A stretch of 64,000 nucleotides of DNA from Terriglobia bacterium (lineage in GTDB: Bacteria; Acidobacteriota; Terriglobia; JAIQFV01), in the NCBI GenBank assembly GCA_020072965.1, contig JAIQFY010000002.1:62001-126000 (forward strand), in the 5' to 3' direction. The notes below the pieces were generated by a model. It had not been told where the DNA came from. It was given only the letters and a program-made list of their open reading frames with translations, and ran no database searches. The translations under genes and the position numbers were made by a program. Position 1 is the first letter of the stretch, and each line of letters begins with the position of its first letter. Positions 16,792-25,555 of this stretch are shown here, piece after piece.

Positions 16792-19700
16792 ATGGATGTT
16801 CCTCCTATAGTGCCATCGCCCGCCGAGGCCGGCAGCCGCGCCGCCGGCCCTGTGACATTCTCCCCCAACGAACTGGTTGCCGACCGCTACAGGATCGTGC
16901 GCTTCATCGGGCAGGGAGGCATGGGGGAGGTTTACGAAGCTGATGACCTGGAACTGCGGCAACGTCTGGCGCTCAAGACTGTCCGCCCCGAGATCGCACT
17001 GGATCAGCAGGCGATCGAGCGCTTCAAGCGAGAGATCCGAATCGCCCGAAAGGTGACGCATCCCAATGTCTGCCGAATCTTCGACCTCGGCCATCACCGC
17101 AGGGCGCCCTCCGGGCACGAGATTACCTTCCTGACTATGGAACTTCTTCCTGGCGAAACCCTTGCCGAGCGGCTTCGGCGGACAGGGCCGATGAGCACTG
17201 CCGAAGCCCTCCCGCTCGCCAAACAAATCACGGCAGGGCTCGCGGCGGCCCACGCGGCAGGGATTGTTCACCGTGATCTGAAGGCCGACAACATCATTTT
17301 GGTTCTTTCCCAGGACGGCCAGCAAACCACACGCGCCGTGGTCACCGATTTCGGGCTAGCCCGTGTCGGCGCTGCCGCCGACCGCCTGACAGAGCTGTCA
17401 ACTGCAATAGAAAGCATCGCGGGGACTCCCGCCTACATGGCTCCCGAGCAGGTCGAGGGTGGGAAGGTCACCGCGGCATCGGATATCTACTCGCTGGGTA
17501 TCGTGCTCTATGAGATCGTGACGGGCGCTCTGCCCTTCATGGGTGATTCACCCCTCTCCACCGCCGTTAAGCGCTTGAAGGAAGTGCCCCCTTCGCCCCG
17601 GTCCCTTGTACCGGGCCTTGATTCCAGATGGGACACTGCCATCCTGCGCTGCCTGGAGCGCGACCCGGCCGACCGCTTTGCGAGCGCCGGGGATGTGGTA
17701 AGGGCTCTAGGGGGCGAGGCTGTGACACTGAGAAGGCGGCCACAGCGACTTCGACTCGCCATCACCGGCGCCTTACTGGTTGTCGTCTTCACTGCGGCGG
17801 CGATCTACTGCCTGCGTGTTATGCGAAAAGTTCAGGAAGGCGCGCCACCCATCGCAGCCGGTCTTCCTGCCGCGCCTGTCAAGGCCCGCCGCTCCGTGGC
17901 TGTGCTGGGTTTCAAGAACCTTTCAGGGCGCGCGGACGCATCCTGGCTGTCCACGGCGCTCTCCGAGATGCTGACCACTGAACTCGCGGCTGGGGGGAAG
18001 GTTCGAACCATCCCCGGTGAGAACATCGCCCAGATGAAGATCAATTTCTCGCTCGCCGATGCGGACAGCTACTCGAAAGAAACGCTCGCCCGGATACGGA
18101 CGAACCTGGGGGCAGATCTGGTGGTTCTCGGCTCCTACACCGTCCTGGGAAAAGAAACCAGCGGGCAGATTCGCCTCGACCTGCGACTTCAGGATGCGGA
18201 GGCCGGAGAGACCATCGCTTCGGCGGCGGAAACGGGCACAGAGACCAAACTCTTCGAGCTGGTTTCGCTGGCTGGAGCGCACCTGCGCGAGAAGCTGGGC
18301 CTGGGAGGAGTTTCAGCGGCGGAGGCGAATATGGTGAAAGCTGAGCTGCCTTCCAACCCTGAGGCCGCGCGCCTCTATGCTGAGGGGCTGGCGAAACTGC
18401 GGCGGTTTGACGCGCTGGCGGCGCGCGAGTTGCTGGCGAAGGCTACGGCAACCGACCCGCAGCATGCCTTGGCGCACTCGGCTCTGGCGGCTGCCTGGTC
18501 GGCGCTGGGCTACGACGCCAAGGCCCAGGAGGAGGCGAAAAGAGCTTTTGAGATTGGGGCGGATCTCTCTCGTGAGGACCGCCTCTCGATCGAGGGGCCC
18601 TACCGGGAAACAACGCATGCGTGGGAAAAGGCCATCGAAATCTACCGGACGCTCTTCAACTTTTTCCCCGACAACCTCGACTATGGCCTTCGGCTGGCTT
18701 CGGCCCAGACGTCGGCAGGAAAGGGGAAAGATGCTCTAATCACGATTGAGGCGCTGCGCAAGCTGCCCACCCCTGCTCGCGACGATCCCCGGCTGGACTT
18801 GACCGAAGCCAGAGCTGCTGAAGCGCTCGGAGACTTTACGCGCCAAGAGTCTGCAGCCGCGACCGCTGCAGCGAAAGCGGCCGCACAGGGGGCACGGCTC
18901 TTCGTGGCTCGAGCGAGACGATCTCAGGGAGTGGCGCTTTATGGCCTCGGGGATTATACGAAGGCCAATGCTCTTTACGAGGAGGCGAAACGGATTTTTG
19001 CCGAAGCGGGGGACCGGGCCGGTGTGGCTTGGACGCTGAACGACACCGCGAACATAAGCTCTGACCGAGGGGATCTCACTGGGGGGAAGAAGATTTACGA
19101 GCAAGCCCTTACGATCTTCTCCGAGACCGGTGACAAGCGGGGCATGGCAGCGGCACAAAACAATATCGCCAGCGTGCTCGTGCTGGAGGGGAATTTGCTG
19201 GCCGCGAAAACGATGTTCGAAAAAGTATTGGCCGTCTCTCGCGAGGTTGGAAACAAGAGTGGCGTAGGGATCGCGCTGAACAATATCGCGGAGGTGCTCT
19301 CGTACCAAGGAGACCTCCCCCATGCGAAAGGGAGATTTAAGGAGGCTCTCGACGTTTATCGCGAGATCGGCGACAAGAATGGCGTCGGGTCTGCGCTGAA
19401 CAATATCGCGGCGGTGCTTTTGCAGCAGGGAGATCTCGCCGGTGCAAAGAAAACGTACGAGGAGGCCTTGCTGATCTGTCGCGAGATCGGAAACAAGAGC
19501 TACTCGGCGAACTGCCTTAATGGGTTAGGGGAAGTCCTCTCGGCACAGGGAGACCTCATCGGGGCGCGAAAGCAGCACGAGGAGGCTCTGGAGATCGAGA
19601 ATCAACTGGGCGAGAAAGGAACGTCCGCCGAAATTCGCCTCGCGCTTGCCATGCTTTCGATCGAAGGGGGGCGTCCAACAGAGGCTGAGGCCCTTGCTTC

Positions 19701-20142
19701 CCAGGCTGCCGAGGAGTTTCGGGCGGAGCATATGGCTGACAGTGAGGCTTCTGCCCGCGCCGTCCTTGCCCGGGCTTTGCTTGCACAAGGAAAGCTCCTG
19801 GAGGCTCAGAAGGCGATCGACAACGGGCTGACTTTATTGAAGAGTAGCGAGCGTCGCGGGGTTCGGCTCTCCGTCGCCATTACCGCCGCACGTGTTCAGG
19901 CGGCCTTGGGCAGGCCCGCGGAAGCCATGAAGAGCCTCGCGAACGTTCTTGCTGAAGCGATGAAGCACGGTTTCGTTGGCCTTCAGTTCGAGGCACGCCT
20001 GGCGCTGGGCGAAATTGAAATGAAACGCGGTGAGATCGCCGCCGGGCGAGCCCACCTTGAGCAGCTCCAGAAAGAGGCCACGGCGAAAGGGTTCACCCTC
20101 GTCGCCCGCAAGGCAGTCATACCAGCAAGCAGAACGCCTTAA
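16792..20142 (+). CDS. Serine/threonine protein kinase with TolB/FlgO-like domain and C-terminal TPR array
   Basis: A eukaryotic-like (PknB/Hanks) kinase of about 1116 residues. The kinase domain has GQGGMGEVYEADD, ALKTVRPE (VAIK Lys), IVHRDLKADNII (HRD), DFGLARVG (DFG) and AYMAPEQVEGG (APE). A transmembrane segment follows near residues 320-346 (ITGALLVVVFTAAAIYCL). Outside it lies a domain starting SVAVLGFKNLSGRADASW, resembling the adenylate-cyclase/FlgO-type TolB-N fold often paired with TPRs. The C-terminal ~600 residues are TPRs, including at least five near-identical ~40-residue units (GDLAGAKKTYEEALLICREIG), probably for protein interaction. The ATG at 16792 is chosen. A TTG at 16723, with AGAGG upstream, would add 23 residues. 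It is a lone gene followed by a tRNA. Confidence 0.92.
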   Translation: MDVPPIVPSPAEAGSRAAGPVTFSPNELVADRYRIVRFIGQGGMGEVYEADDLELRQRLALKTVRPEIALDQQAIERFKREIRIARKVTHPNVCRIFDLGHHRRAPSGHEITFLTMELLPGETLAERLRRTGPMSTAEALPLAKQITAGLAAAHAAGIVHRDLKADNIILVLSQDGQQTTRAVVTDFGLARVGAAADRLTELSTAIESIAGTPAYMAPEQVEGGKVTAASDIYSLGIVLYEIVTGALPFMGDSPLSTAVKRLKEVPPSPRSLVPGLDSRWDTAILRCLERDPADRFASAGDVVRALGGEAVTLRRRPQRLRLAITGALLVVVFTAAAIYCLRVMRKVQEGAPPIAAGLPAAPVKARRSVAVLGFKNLSGRADASWLSTALSEMLTTELAAGGKVRTIPGENIAQMKINFSLADADSYSKETLARIRTNLGADLVVLGSYTVLGKETSGQIRLDLRLQDAEAGETIASAAETGTETKLFELVSLAGAHLREKLGLGGVSAAEANMVKAELPSNPEAARLYAEGLAKLRRFDALAARELLAKATATDPQHALAHSALAAAWSALGYDAKAQEEAKRAFEIGADLSREDRLSIEGPYRETTHAWEKAIEIYRTLFNFFPDNLDYGLRLASAQTSAGKGKDALITIEALRKLPTPARDDPRLDLTEARAAEALGDFTRQESAAATAAAKAAAQGARLFVARARRSQGVALYGLGDYTKANALYEEAKRIFAEAGDRAGVAWTLNDTANISSDRGDLTGGKKIYEQALTIFSETGDKRGMAAAQNNIASVLVLEGNLLAAKTMFEKVLAVSREVGNKSGVGIALNNIAEVLSYQGDLPHAKGRFKEALDVYREIGDKNGVGSALNNIAAVLLQQGDLAGAKKTYEEALLICREIGNKSYSANCLNGLGEVLSAQGDLIGARKQHEEALEIENQLGEKGTSAEIRLALAMLSIEGGRPTEAEALASQAAEEFRAEHMADSEASARAVLARALLAQGKLLEAQKAIDNGLTLLKSSERRGVRLSVAITAARVQAALGRPAEAMKSLANVLAEAMKHGFVGLQFEARLALGEIEMKRGEIAAGRAHLEQLQKEATAKGFTLVARKAVIPASRTP

Positions 20143-20252
20143 GCTCGAAACATAATGCCTAGGCCTCTGCCGCGACCCCCACAGCGGAAAATTCGTGGTA
20201 CACTGAGTAGATTGGTTGATCAACGGCTTTTTGCCGCAAGTCTGAATCCTGC

Positions 20253-20326
20253 GGGCCCATAGCTCAGTTGGTCAGAGCGGCGGACTCATAATCCGTTGGT
20301 CGTAGGTTCAAGTCCTACTGGGCCCA
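20253..20326 (+). tRNA. tRNA with CAU anticodon, probably tRNA-Ile2 (lysidine-modified)
   Basis: A full cloverleaf can be drawn: acceptor GGGCCCA / TGGGCCC, D-arm AGCTCAGTTGGTCAGAGC, anticodon stem CGGAC/..CCG with loop containing CAT, T-arm GTAGGTTCAAGTCCTAC, discriminator A. CCA is not encoded (CTA follows). The CTCATAAT anticodon loop with the GGTCG variable region and GTAGG T-stem resembles bacterial tRNA-Ile2(CAU), which reads AUA after TilS modification. Elongator tRNA-Met has the same anticodon and cannot be fully excluded. Confidence 0.9.
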
Positions 20327-20431
20327 CTATCCCTTGGATCCTGACAGGAATCCCCTCTCACGCCTTCAGGCAATGGAAACCCCCATCCAACTTCAGTCGG
20401 TGATTTTCTTTGAAGCCCCCCGGAGTGAGGA

Positions 20432-21589
20432 TTATGGCGCGCGCTTGATGACAATGTTCCCGTTGATCGTGGTGATCTTGATGCGGTGCTTCCCGCCCTG
20501 GTAACTTCCGGTCCCGTAAATGTATTTTCTGGGCGTGCCCTCGGATTGACTCCATTCGTCGGTGGCCCGGATCTGCACGGGAAAATCGCTCTTGATCTGG
20601 TAATTTTGCCGGCTGTTCTTCGTATAGGCCAGCGAGATATCAAATTCCATGGACAGGTTGGCGGGCACGTAAAGGGTGATTTCACCCGAATTGGATGAAA
20701 TCACGACATCCCGCTTCACCTCATCTCCACTCCCCACGACGTGGACCTCCACATTTCCACTCATCGTGACCGCGTTGACCCATCCGTCGACCGCCTTGAT
20801 GGTAATATCTCCGCCCATCGTTTTTGCCTTGGCATAGTGACGAGCACTCTGAATGTCGATATTCCCCCCCATGGTCGACACATTGGCCCCCTCGGGCGCT
20901 TCCTCCACCCGAATATCCCCACCCATGGTGCTGATGTGAACTTCTTCTCCAACGGAGCGGGCCTTGTCGAGGGTTTGGCCGGAGTCGGATTTCTTCATTA
21001 CGCGGACATTCCTGTAAACGACATTACCGCCCATGGAAGAGCCATTGATGTCGCCTGTCACATCTTGAAACAGGACCTTCCCGCCCATCGTATGCAAGTG
21101 TCCATCCACTTCAGATTGGGTTAGCGAGATGTTCCCGCCCATGGTTTTCAGTTCCACCACACCCTTGAGGCCCTGGAGAGTGAGATCACCCCCCATTGTT
21201 TTTCCTGTGATTCGGCCCTCGAGGTCCGAGATGGAGACGCCTCCCCCCATGGTGTCTATATCAACATCAAATTTCCGGGGGACCTTCAGGTGCAGTTGGA
21301 GATTAGAGCTTTGGCTGCGTGACATGCCGGTGTACCTGGAGTTGACTTCGACACCGCGGGAGGTCTGCTGAAGATCCACCTGGACGTCTTTCGCGTCTTT
21401 TCCACTGATTTCATAATCGATGGAGACCGAAGGTTGATCCCATCCGACGATGTGGATCGAGCCGCCCGTCTTGAGGTCGAACATCACTTTTTGTCCGGGC
21501 GACACGTTGAAGGACTTCTGACCCGTGCTTGCGGTGAGGATTAGCGTGCCGAGAATTAGGGCCAAAGCTGGCAAAATGATTCTTCGCAT
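20432..21589 (-). CDS. Secreted DUF4097-type beta-solenoid protein with TMGG repeats
   Basis: The ATG at 21589, preceded by GAAAGGAC, opens a signal peptide (MRRIILPALALILGTLILTA) and a protein of about 385 residues. After a beta-rich N-terminal part, nine repeats of ~20 residues carry a TMGG or similar turn (DTMGGGVSI, KTMGGDLTL, KTMGGNISL, HTMGGKVLF, SSMGGNVVY, STMGGDIRV, STMGGNIDI, KTMGGDITI, VTMSGNVEV). This is the pattern of DUF4097 (adhesin-like) right-handed beta-solenoids. It is the third gene of an operon with an ECF sigma factor and its anti-sigma factor, a common arrangement for this domain, which suggests an envelope-stress or cell-surface role. Function is otherwise unknown. Confidence 0.85.
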   Translation of the reverse strand: MRRIILPALALILGTLILTASTGQKSFNVSPGQKVMFDLKTGGSIHIVGWDQPSVSIDYEISGKDAKDVQVDLQQTSRGVEVNSRYTGMSRSQSSNLQLHLKVPRKFDVDIDTMGGGVSISDLEGRITGKTMGGDLTLQGLKGVVELKTMGGNISLTQSEVDGHLHTMGGKVLFQDVTGDINGSSMGGNVVYRNVRVMKKSDSGQTLDKARSVGEEVHISTMGGDIRVEEAPEGANVSTMGGNIDIQSARHYAKAKTMGGDITIKAVDGWVNAVTMSGNVEVHVVGSGDEVKRDVVISSNSGEITLYVPANLSMEFDISLAYTKNSRQNYQIKSDFPVQIRATDEWSQSEGTPRKYIYGTGSYQGGKHRIKITTINGNIVIKRAP

Positions 21590-21658
21590 GGTGTGTCCTT
21601 TCACTGGGTCGAAAATTCATGAAATGAACCGATAACCTCCGGTCAGGGTTGAATCCCG

Positions 21659-22591
21659 TCAATGAAGATACGCAACCGCCTTGCGCAGGACCGCCGTCTC
21701 ACCCTGGGATCTGAGATCCCGCACGACTGCCCGAAGGGTTTCCTGGCTGACGTTATTGCCCACCAGATAATCGAGTGCCACCAGACGCAACTGGACGGAT
21801 TCTTCCTTTCGGAGCACTTGCAGAAAGGCGGCCTGGACTTCGCTGTCGTTCTTGTAATTTAGGAGATTGGATTCCGTCTTCAGGCGAACAGCAACACTAG
21901 GATCGTTGAGCATGGAGAGGATCAACGCCCGTTTGACCTCAGGGTCCCTGTTGGTTTCCGCAAAGGAGATGGCTTTCAGTCTGGCCCCGAGGGGAGAGGG
22001 ATTGAGAAGCGCTTGAATCAAGAGATCCCGCACTAGCGGATCCTCCGGGCCGGCTGTGAGGTCCACATGACGGGCGACATCAAAACTGAGGGACAACTTC
22101 TGGTCGTCGACCCTGCTGAAAGACACATTCGAATACATAAGCGGGGAGTTCTCGACCTCGCGGAGGCTCTTCTCTTTCCGGGCATCATTGTAAACTTGCC
22201 GAATCAGCGCACTACCCGGGTCTCCATGGCTCGTGCTCCAGAAATTCCCGAGAAAGAAGCCACCGACGAACACGGCTGCAGCGAGCCCTGCTGCCCAGAT
22301 CAACCTCGCCAGCCCCACACGGGTCCGGCCCGCCCTCCCTGTAGAGATTGTGGAGGGGAGAGAGCGGAGGTGAATGGAGCGAAGAACCGCATAACGGACC
22401 CCTTGTAGATCTTCTGAGGGCAACTCCGTCTCCATTTGTCCGGCCGCGCTTAAATCTTCCTGGAGCTTCAGAAGGCTCCCGCAGTGATCGCACTTTCGAG
22501 CGTGATCCCGCAGTTGCTCAGTCTCGGCCGGCGCAATCTCGTCGGCCATCATCTTTTCCAGTAAATGCTCAAATTCACTGCAAATACTCAT
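21659..22591 (-). CDS. Anti-sigma factor: zinc-finger, one membrane span, HEAT-like C-terminal domain
   Basis: A 310-residue protein. The N-terminal zf-HC2 domain has the His-x3-Cys-x2-Cys motif in DHARKCDHCGSLLK. A transmembrane helix follows at about residues 110-132 (LIWAAGLAAAVFVGGFFLGNF). The C-terminal ~120 residues are HEAT-like helices (RALILSMLNDPSVAVRLK, VQLRLVALDYLVGNN). The ATG overlaps the sigma-factor stop as ATGA (22588-22591), so the two are translationally coupled, the classic sigma/anti-sigma arrangement. The HEAT-like region should lie outside the membrane and may be the stress sensor (inference). A longer frame starting at 22678 inside the sigma gene is rejected. Confidence 0.87.
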   Translation of the reverse strand: MSICSEFEHLLEKMMADEIAPAETEQLRDHARKCDHCGSLLKLQEDLSAAGQMETELPSEDLQGVRYAVLRSIHLRSLPSTISTGRAGRTRVGLARLIWAAGLAAAVFVGGFFLGNFWSTSHGDPGSALIRQVYNDARKEKSLREVENSPLMYSNVSFSRVDDQKLSLSFDVARHVDLTAGPEDPLVRDLLIQALLNPSPLGARLKAISFAETNRDPEVKRALILSMLNDPSVAVRLKTESNLLNYKNDSEVQAAFLQVLRKEESVQLRLVALDYLVGNNVSQETLRAVVRDLRSQGETAVLRKAVAYLH

Positions 22592-23145
22592 TGGAACACC
22601 CTGCCTGTCTGGACCAATCTTTGTCTCAACTTCTCGAGGCTTCTGTATAGAATATTTTTGACCATCATCTCGCTGCACTCCAACACGCCGCTGATTTCAC
22701 GGATCGACATCCCTTCATAGTATTTGAGGGTAACCGCCAGCCGGTGTTTGGGATTCAAACAGGACAGGCTTCGAGTGAGGCATTCGGCTTTTTCCTGCCA
22801 CAGCAAGACCTCTTCCTGAGTGTGAGTTCGGCCCAGCAGCGGAGCATTCTCATCGACCGGCTCATGGTCCTGATGTCGGCGCTGTTTCCTCAACCAGTTG
22901 ATGCTCTCATGGTAGGTAATCCGAAGAAGCCAGGGCTTAAAGCTGGCATCGGCACGCAGAGAGTCCAGCTTCTCGTACACGCTGAGGAACACGTTCTGGG
23001 TAATATCGAGTGCGTGCTCCCGCCTCCCTCCATAGCTCAGGGCCACTTTATAGACCAACCCCTGGTAGCGCTCCATGAGGTCGTCAAAGGCGCCCATCGA
23101 GCCGGAAAGAGATTCCTGAATCAGGATGTTGTCAGTTCTGTCCAA
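22588..23145 (-). CDS. ECF RNA polymerase sigma factor
   Basis: A 185-residue sigma-70 family ECF factor. Region 2 includes DLMERYQGLVYKVALSYGG and the DITQNVFLSVYEKL core-binding/-10 segment. Region 4 includes LKYYEGMSIREISGVLECSE, with the recognition helix at MVKNILYRSLEKLR. It is the first gene of the sigma / anti-sigma / DUF4097 operon. Its stop overlaps the anti-sigma start. Such operons are normally autoregulated, but I cannot point to a specific -35/-10 pair upstream. Confidence 0.93.
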   Translation of the reverse strand: MDRTDNILIQESLSGSMGAFDDLMERYQGLVYKVALSYGGRREHALDITQNVFLSVYEKLDSLRADASFKPWLLRITYHESINWLRKQRRHQDHEPVDENAPLLGRTHTQEEVLLWQEKAECLTRSLSCLNPKHRLAVTLKYYEGMSIREISGVLECSEMMVKNILYRSLEKLRQRLVQTGRVFQ

Positions 23146-23497
23146 TAACAGTCTCTCCGTTTACTAAAGACACGTCTGCGGTCAGGAAGTTAGCATGAGA
23201 TCTACAAATTATTGCGGTGGTACCGTGGCGCACCAAAATGGGTGGGTGAATCAGAGCGGGGGGGGGTGGCGGAACTTTGTCCTAATGGGCAAGATTCATT
23301 TCAGGAAGTTAACCATGGCTAAGGACTCTGGTTAATTCATTCGCCAACGGATTTCGCGGCTCTTTTGGAGTGCGGCCCGCCGCGGCGGGCCGCTTTCCCA
23401 GGACGAAACTCGCGTCACACCCATTCCCTCGACTCAGCAAGCTGCCCCAAACCAAAGCGCAAGCACGCTTGCGCGCTCCAAAAGATGAGCCTTCCGA
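23146..23497. repeat. Intergenic region with a perfect 22-bp GC palindrome
   Basis: No gene is supported here. At 23372-23393 a perfect self-complementary palindrome (GCGGCCCGCC then GCGGCGGGCCGC) precedes TTTCCC. A second small stem (CGCAAG / CTTGCG) sits at about 23459-23476. The palindrome is the longest member of the GCCCGCC/GGCGGGC family in this part of the window. Confidence 0.6.
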
Positions 23498-23842
23498 TCA
23501 CTTGGACTCTCCAATGACATCGAACTCAGTTTCCTTGCCTTCGTCGCGGGAGAGGAACATGTGGCCTAAGACACCATGTTTTCCATTCGCGCTCTTTATC
23601 CGAAAGTGAACTCCCTCCCCCACCTCCATCTTCACGCGGCCCTTGTCGTTGCGGGGGGTGATTTTATATGTCACCGTCTCACCTTGAACGTAGTAAACGA
23701 CACGATTGCGGGTCACATGGTCATTCTGAGAATAGGTCTCAGTTTCCCACTTGAGGATTTTTCCGGTCTGAATAGATTCAGCAGCCAAAAAAGGAGATCC
23801 GAGAATCAAGATTGCAAAAACGGTTATTAGAATCTTCTTCAT
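23498..23842 (-). CDS. Small secreted protein of unknown function
   Basis: AAGGGAAC lies 7-8 bp before the ATG. The product is 114 residues with a good signal peptide (MKKILITVFAILILGSPFLAAES, cleavage after the Ala-Ala). The mature part, about 92 residues, is a predicted beta-rich small domain: GKILKWETETYSQNDH, VVYYVQGETVTYKITPR, VGEGVHFRIKSANGKHGVL. No cysteine. I do not recognise the family beyond its likeness to small secreted proteins in acidobacteria. It lies alone between two repeat-rich intergenic stretches. Confidence 0.75.
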   Translation of the reverse strand: MKKILITVFAILILGSPFLAAESIQTGKILKWETETYSQNDHVTRNRVVYYVQGETVTYKITPRNDKGRVKMEVGEGVHFRIKSANGKHGVLGHMFLSRDEGKETEFDVIGESK

Positions 23843-24376
23843 AGAAGTTCCCTTCTTGTGTCCCGCCCTCGGCGGGTCGAGTTCATGAGCATGAGACGGT
23901 CATTATTCTGGATTCCGAATTTGCTGACCACCTCTTTATTCTCTTCGCTCGCATGGAGAGCAGTTGAAACGAATCTGGCCGCGCAATTAGAGATCTATGC
24001 CGCCCGCCAAGGCGGGCTGCCGGGGTGAAACCGTTCCTGGGGCTCACGCCCCAGGCTACTCCATTTCGCCGCCTTGCGGCTTAAAAAAATCACCTTTAGA
24101 ACTCGATATTATAGCGCAGGCGTCTCTCCCCATTCTTTCCAACGATTGACGATGATCGAATATTATGACCCCAGTCGTCCCATTAATTTCGAGTGGCGCA
24201 GGCCCGCCGAGGCGGAGATCACGGGCTTTGGCGACCGGCAGGGAAAAACCCGCGATCCCAAAAAACGGGATCACGGCTACCAGAGCTTGCCTTTTCGTGA
24301 GATGCTGTCATCCTTCACTATTTCTTATCATACTCAGTAGGCCCGCTGGATCCGCACAAGGGAAAGTAGAAAGGGA
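23843..24376. repeat. Intergenic cluster of palindromic repeats
   Basis: Four hairpins occur in 360 bp: CCCGCC-CTC-GGCGGG (23862-23876), GCCCGCC-AA-GGCGGGC (24002-24017), CCTGGGGC-TCAC-GCCCCAGG (24036-24055, perfect 8-bp stem) and a degenerate GCCCGCC-GA-GGCGGAG (24202-24217). A further stem, GATCCC/GGGATC around an A-rich loop, lies at about 24254-24272. The short frames in both directions merely read through these elements. This resembles a REP/palindrome cluster of the kind that accumulates between genes. Confidence 0.65.
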
Positions 24377-25513
24377 TCACGCCCTGGCGCCACACTCATC
24401 CAAGGCCGCGCCCAGCCGTTCGAGGCCCGCTGCCAGAGTGTCGGTATCTCCTCCGATCCCCAGACGAAAGTGATCGGGCATCTCGAAAAAACGTCCCGGC
24501 ACAACGGTCGTTTCGTATCGATCCTGCAGCGTGGTGCAGAGATTGTCCGAGGTGCCCTGCTTGAGTCGTGGAAAAATGACCGTCCCATGCGGCGGTCGAA
24601 TCACCTCGAGATCACTCCGCTTATCAAGAAACCGGAAGAGCAGGGTGCGATTGGTTTCCAGAAGCACACGAGCGCGCTCCGCAATCTTCTCCAAACGCTC
24701 AAGGGCAACGACACTCAACCGCTCGGCCGAATGCGTCGGGATGTTATGGAAGAGGTCGGTGAGCCGCCATACCCGTCTTGCCAGCTCAGGCTCGGCAAGG
24801 ATCCAGCCGCACCGAAGCCCACTCAGTCCATAGACCTTGGTCAAGCTGCTGGTCACGATAAATTCGTTTCCGAGGTGAAATGCGTTGCGTGGTGTGGTCC
24901 TTGAGCCAGAATCTCCGCCTTGCCGCAGCGATTTCTCTGGAAAGATCGCTTCGAGGTAGACCTCATCTACAAGGACATGGGCCCCAACACGCCGCGCGAT
25001 CTCGCCTAACTGCCTGAGCGAGGTCTCTTCGATCAACACACTGCTTGGATTGTGAAGGTTCGTGACGACGATCAGACGGGTACGCGGGGTCACCTGTCGC
25101 CGCACTTCTTCACTGTCAATCCCGAATCCGTCTTCAAAACGTCGCCTGAAGCGCTTAATTTCCGCTCCCAGATACCGGGCGAGGGCAAGAATCGGTTCAT
25201 AGGCCGGGTGCTCAATGAGGACTTCGTCGCCTGGCTCAACAACCGCCGCCATGGCGAGGTGATTGGCCAGCGAGGTGCCGACTGACGCAACCACACACTC
25301 CGGAGAAACATTGCATTTCGCTGCCAGGGCTTGCTGCAGGGGTTCGTATCCGTACCCGCTCGGCCCGCTCAACTCGATGTCCTCAAGGTTCACCCCGAGG
25401 TCACGGATCGGAAAGTGCCTCACCCCGCTCGTGGCCAGGTTATATCGTGACTGGGAGCGCGTTTTCGCCCATACCATGTATTCCGATGTGGATTGATTCC
25501 TGAAAGTACTCAT
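24377..25513 (-). CDS. Class I/II pyridoxal-phosphate aminotransferase
   Basis: 378 residues with fold-type I features: VASVGTSLANHLAMAAVVE (cofactor loop), VVTNLHNPSSVLI (NxHNPSS), HVLVDEVYLEAIF (the PLP-N1-binding Asp and following Tyr), SSLTKVYGLSGLRCGW (Lys Schiff base and the downstream Arg) and FRLGIGGDTDTLAAGLERL (C-terminal Arg for substrate carboxylate). Substrate is not assignable; the sequence is of the MalY/PatB or valine-pyruvate-like group. It is the last gene of a minus-strand run, 42 bp after an amino-acid permease, consistent with uptake followed by transamination of an amino acid. Confidence 0.87.
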   Translation of the reverse strand: MSTFRNQSTSEYMVWAKTRSQSRYNLATSGVRHFPIRDLGVNLEDIELSGPSGYGYEPLQQALAAKCNVSPECVVASVGTSLANHLAMAAVVEPGDEVLIEHPAYEPILALARYLGAEIKRFRRRFEDGFGIDSEEVRRQVTPRTRLIVVTNLHNPSSVLIEETSLRQLGEIARRVGAHVLVDEVYLEAIFPEKSLRQGGDSGSRTTPRNAFHLGNEFIVTSSLTKVYGLSGLRCGWILAEPELARRVWRLTDLFHNIPTHSAERLSVVALERLEKIAERARVLLETNRTLLFRFLDKRSDLEVIRPPHGTVIFPRLKQGTSDNLCTTLQDRYETTVVPGRFFEMPDHFRLGIGGDTDTLAAGLERLGAALDECGARA

Positions 25514-25555
25514 TCCGTTGCTCTCTATCTCGCAGAGACGTCCTCACCTCCATCG

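Noticed and set aside
16546-17325. A 259-codon minus-strand frame overlapping the start of the Ser/Thr kinase gene.
   Set aside because: It is the antisense shadow of the kinase N-terminus; it has no domain, no ribosome binding site, and conflicts with the strong kinase motifs on the plus strand.
24056-24340. Overlapping short frames on both strands near the palindrome cluster.
   Set aside because: They read through GCCCGCC hairpins and have no start signals.
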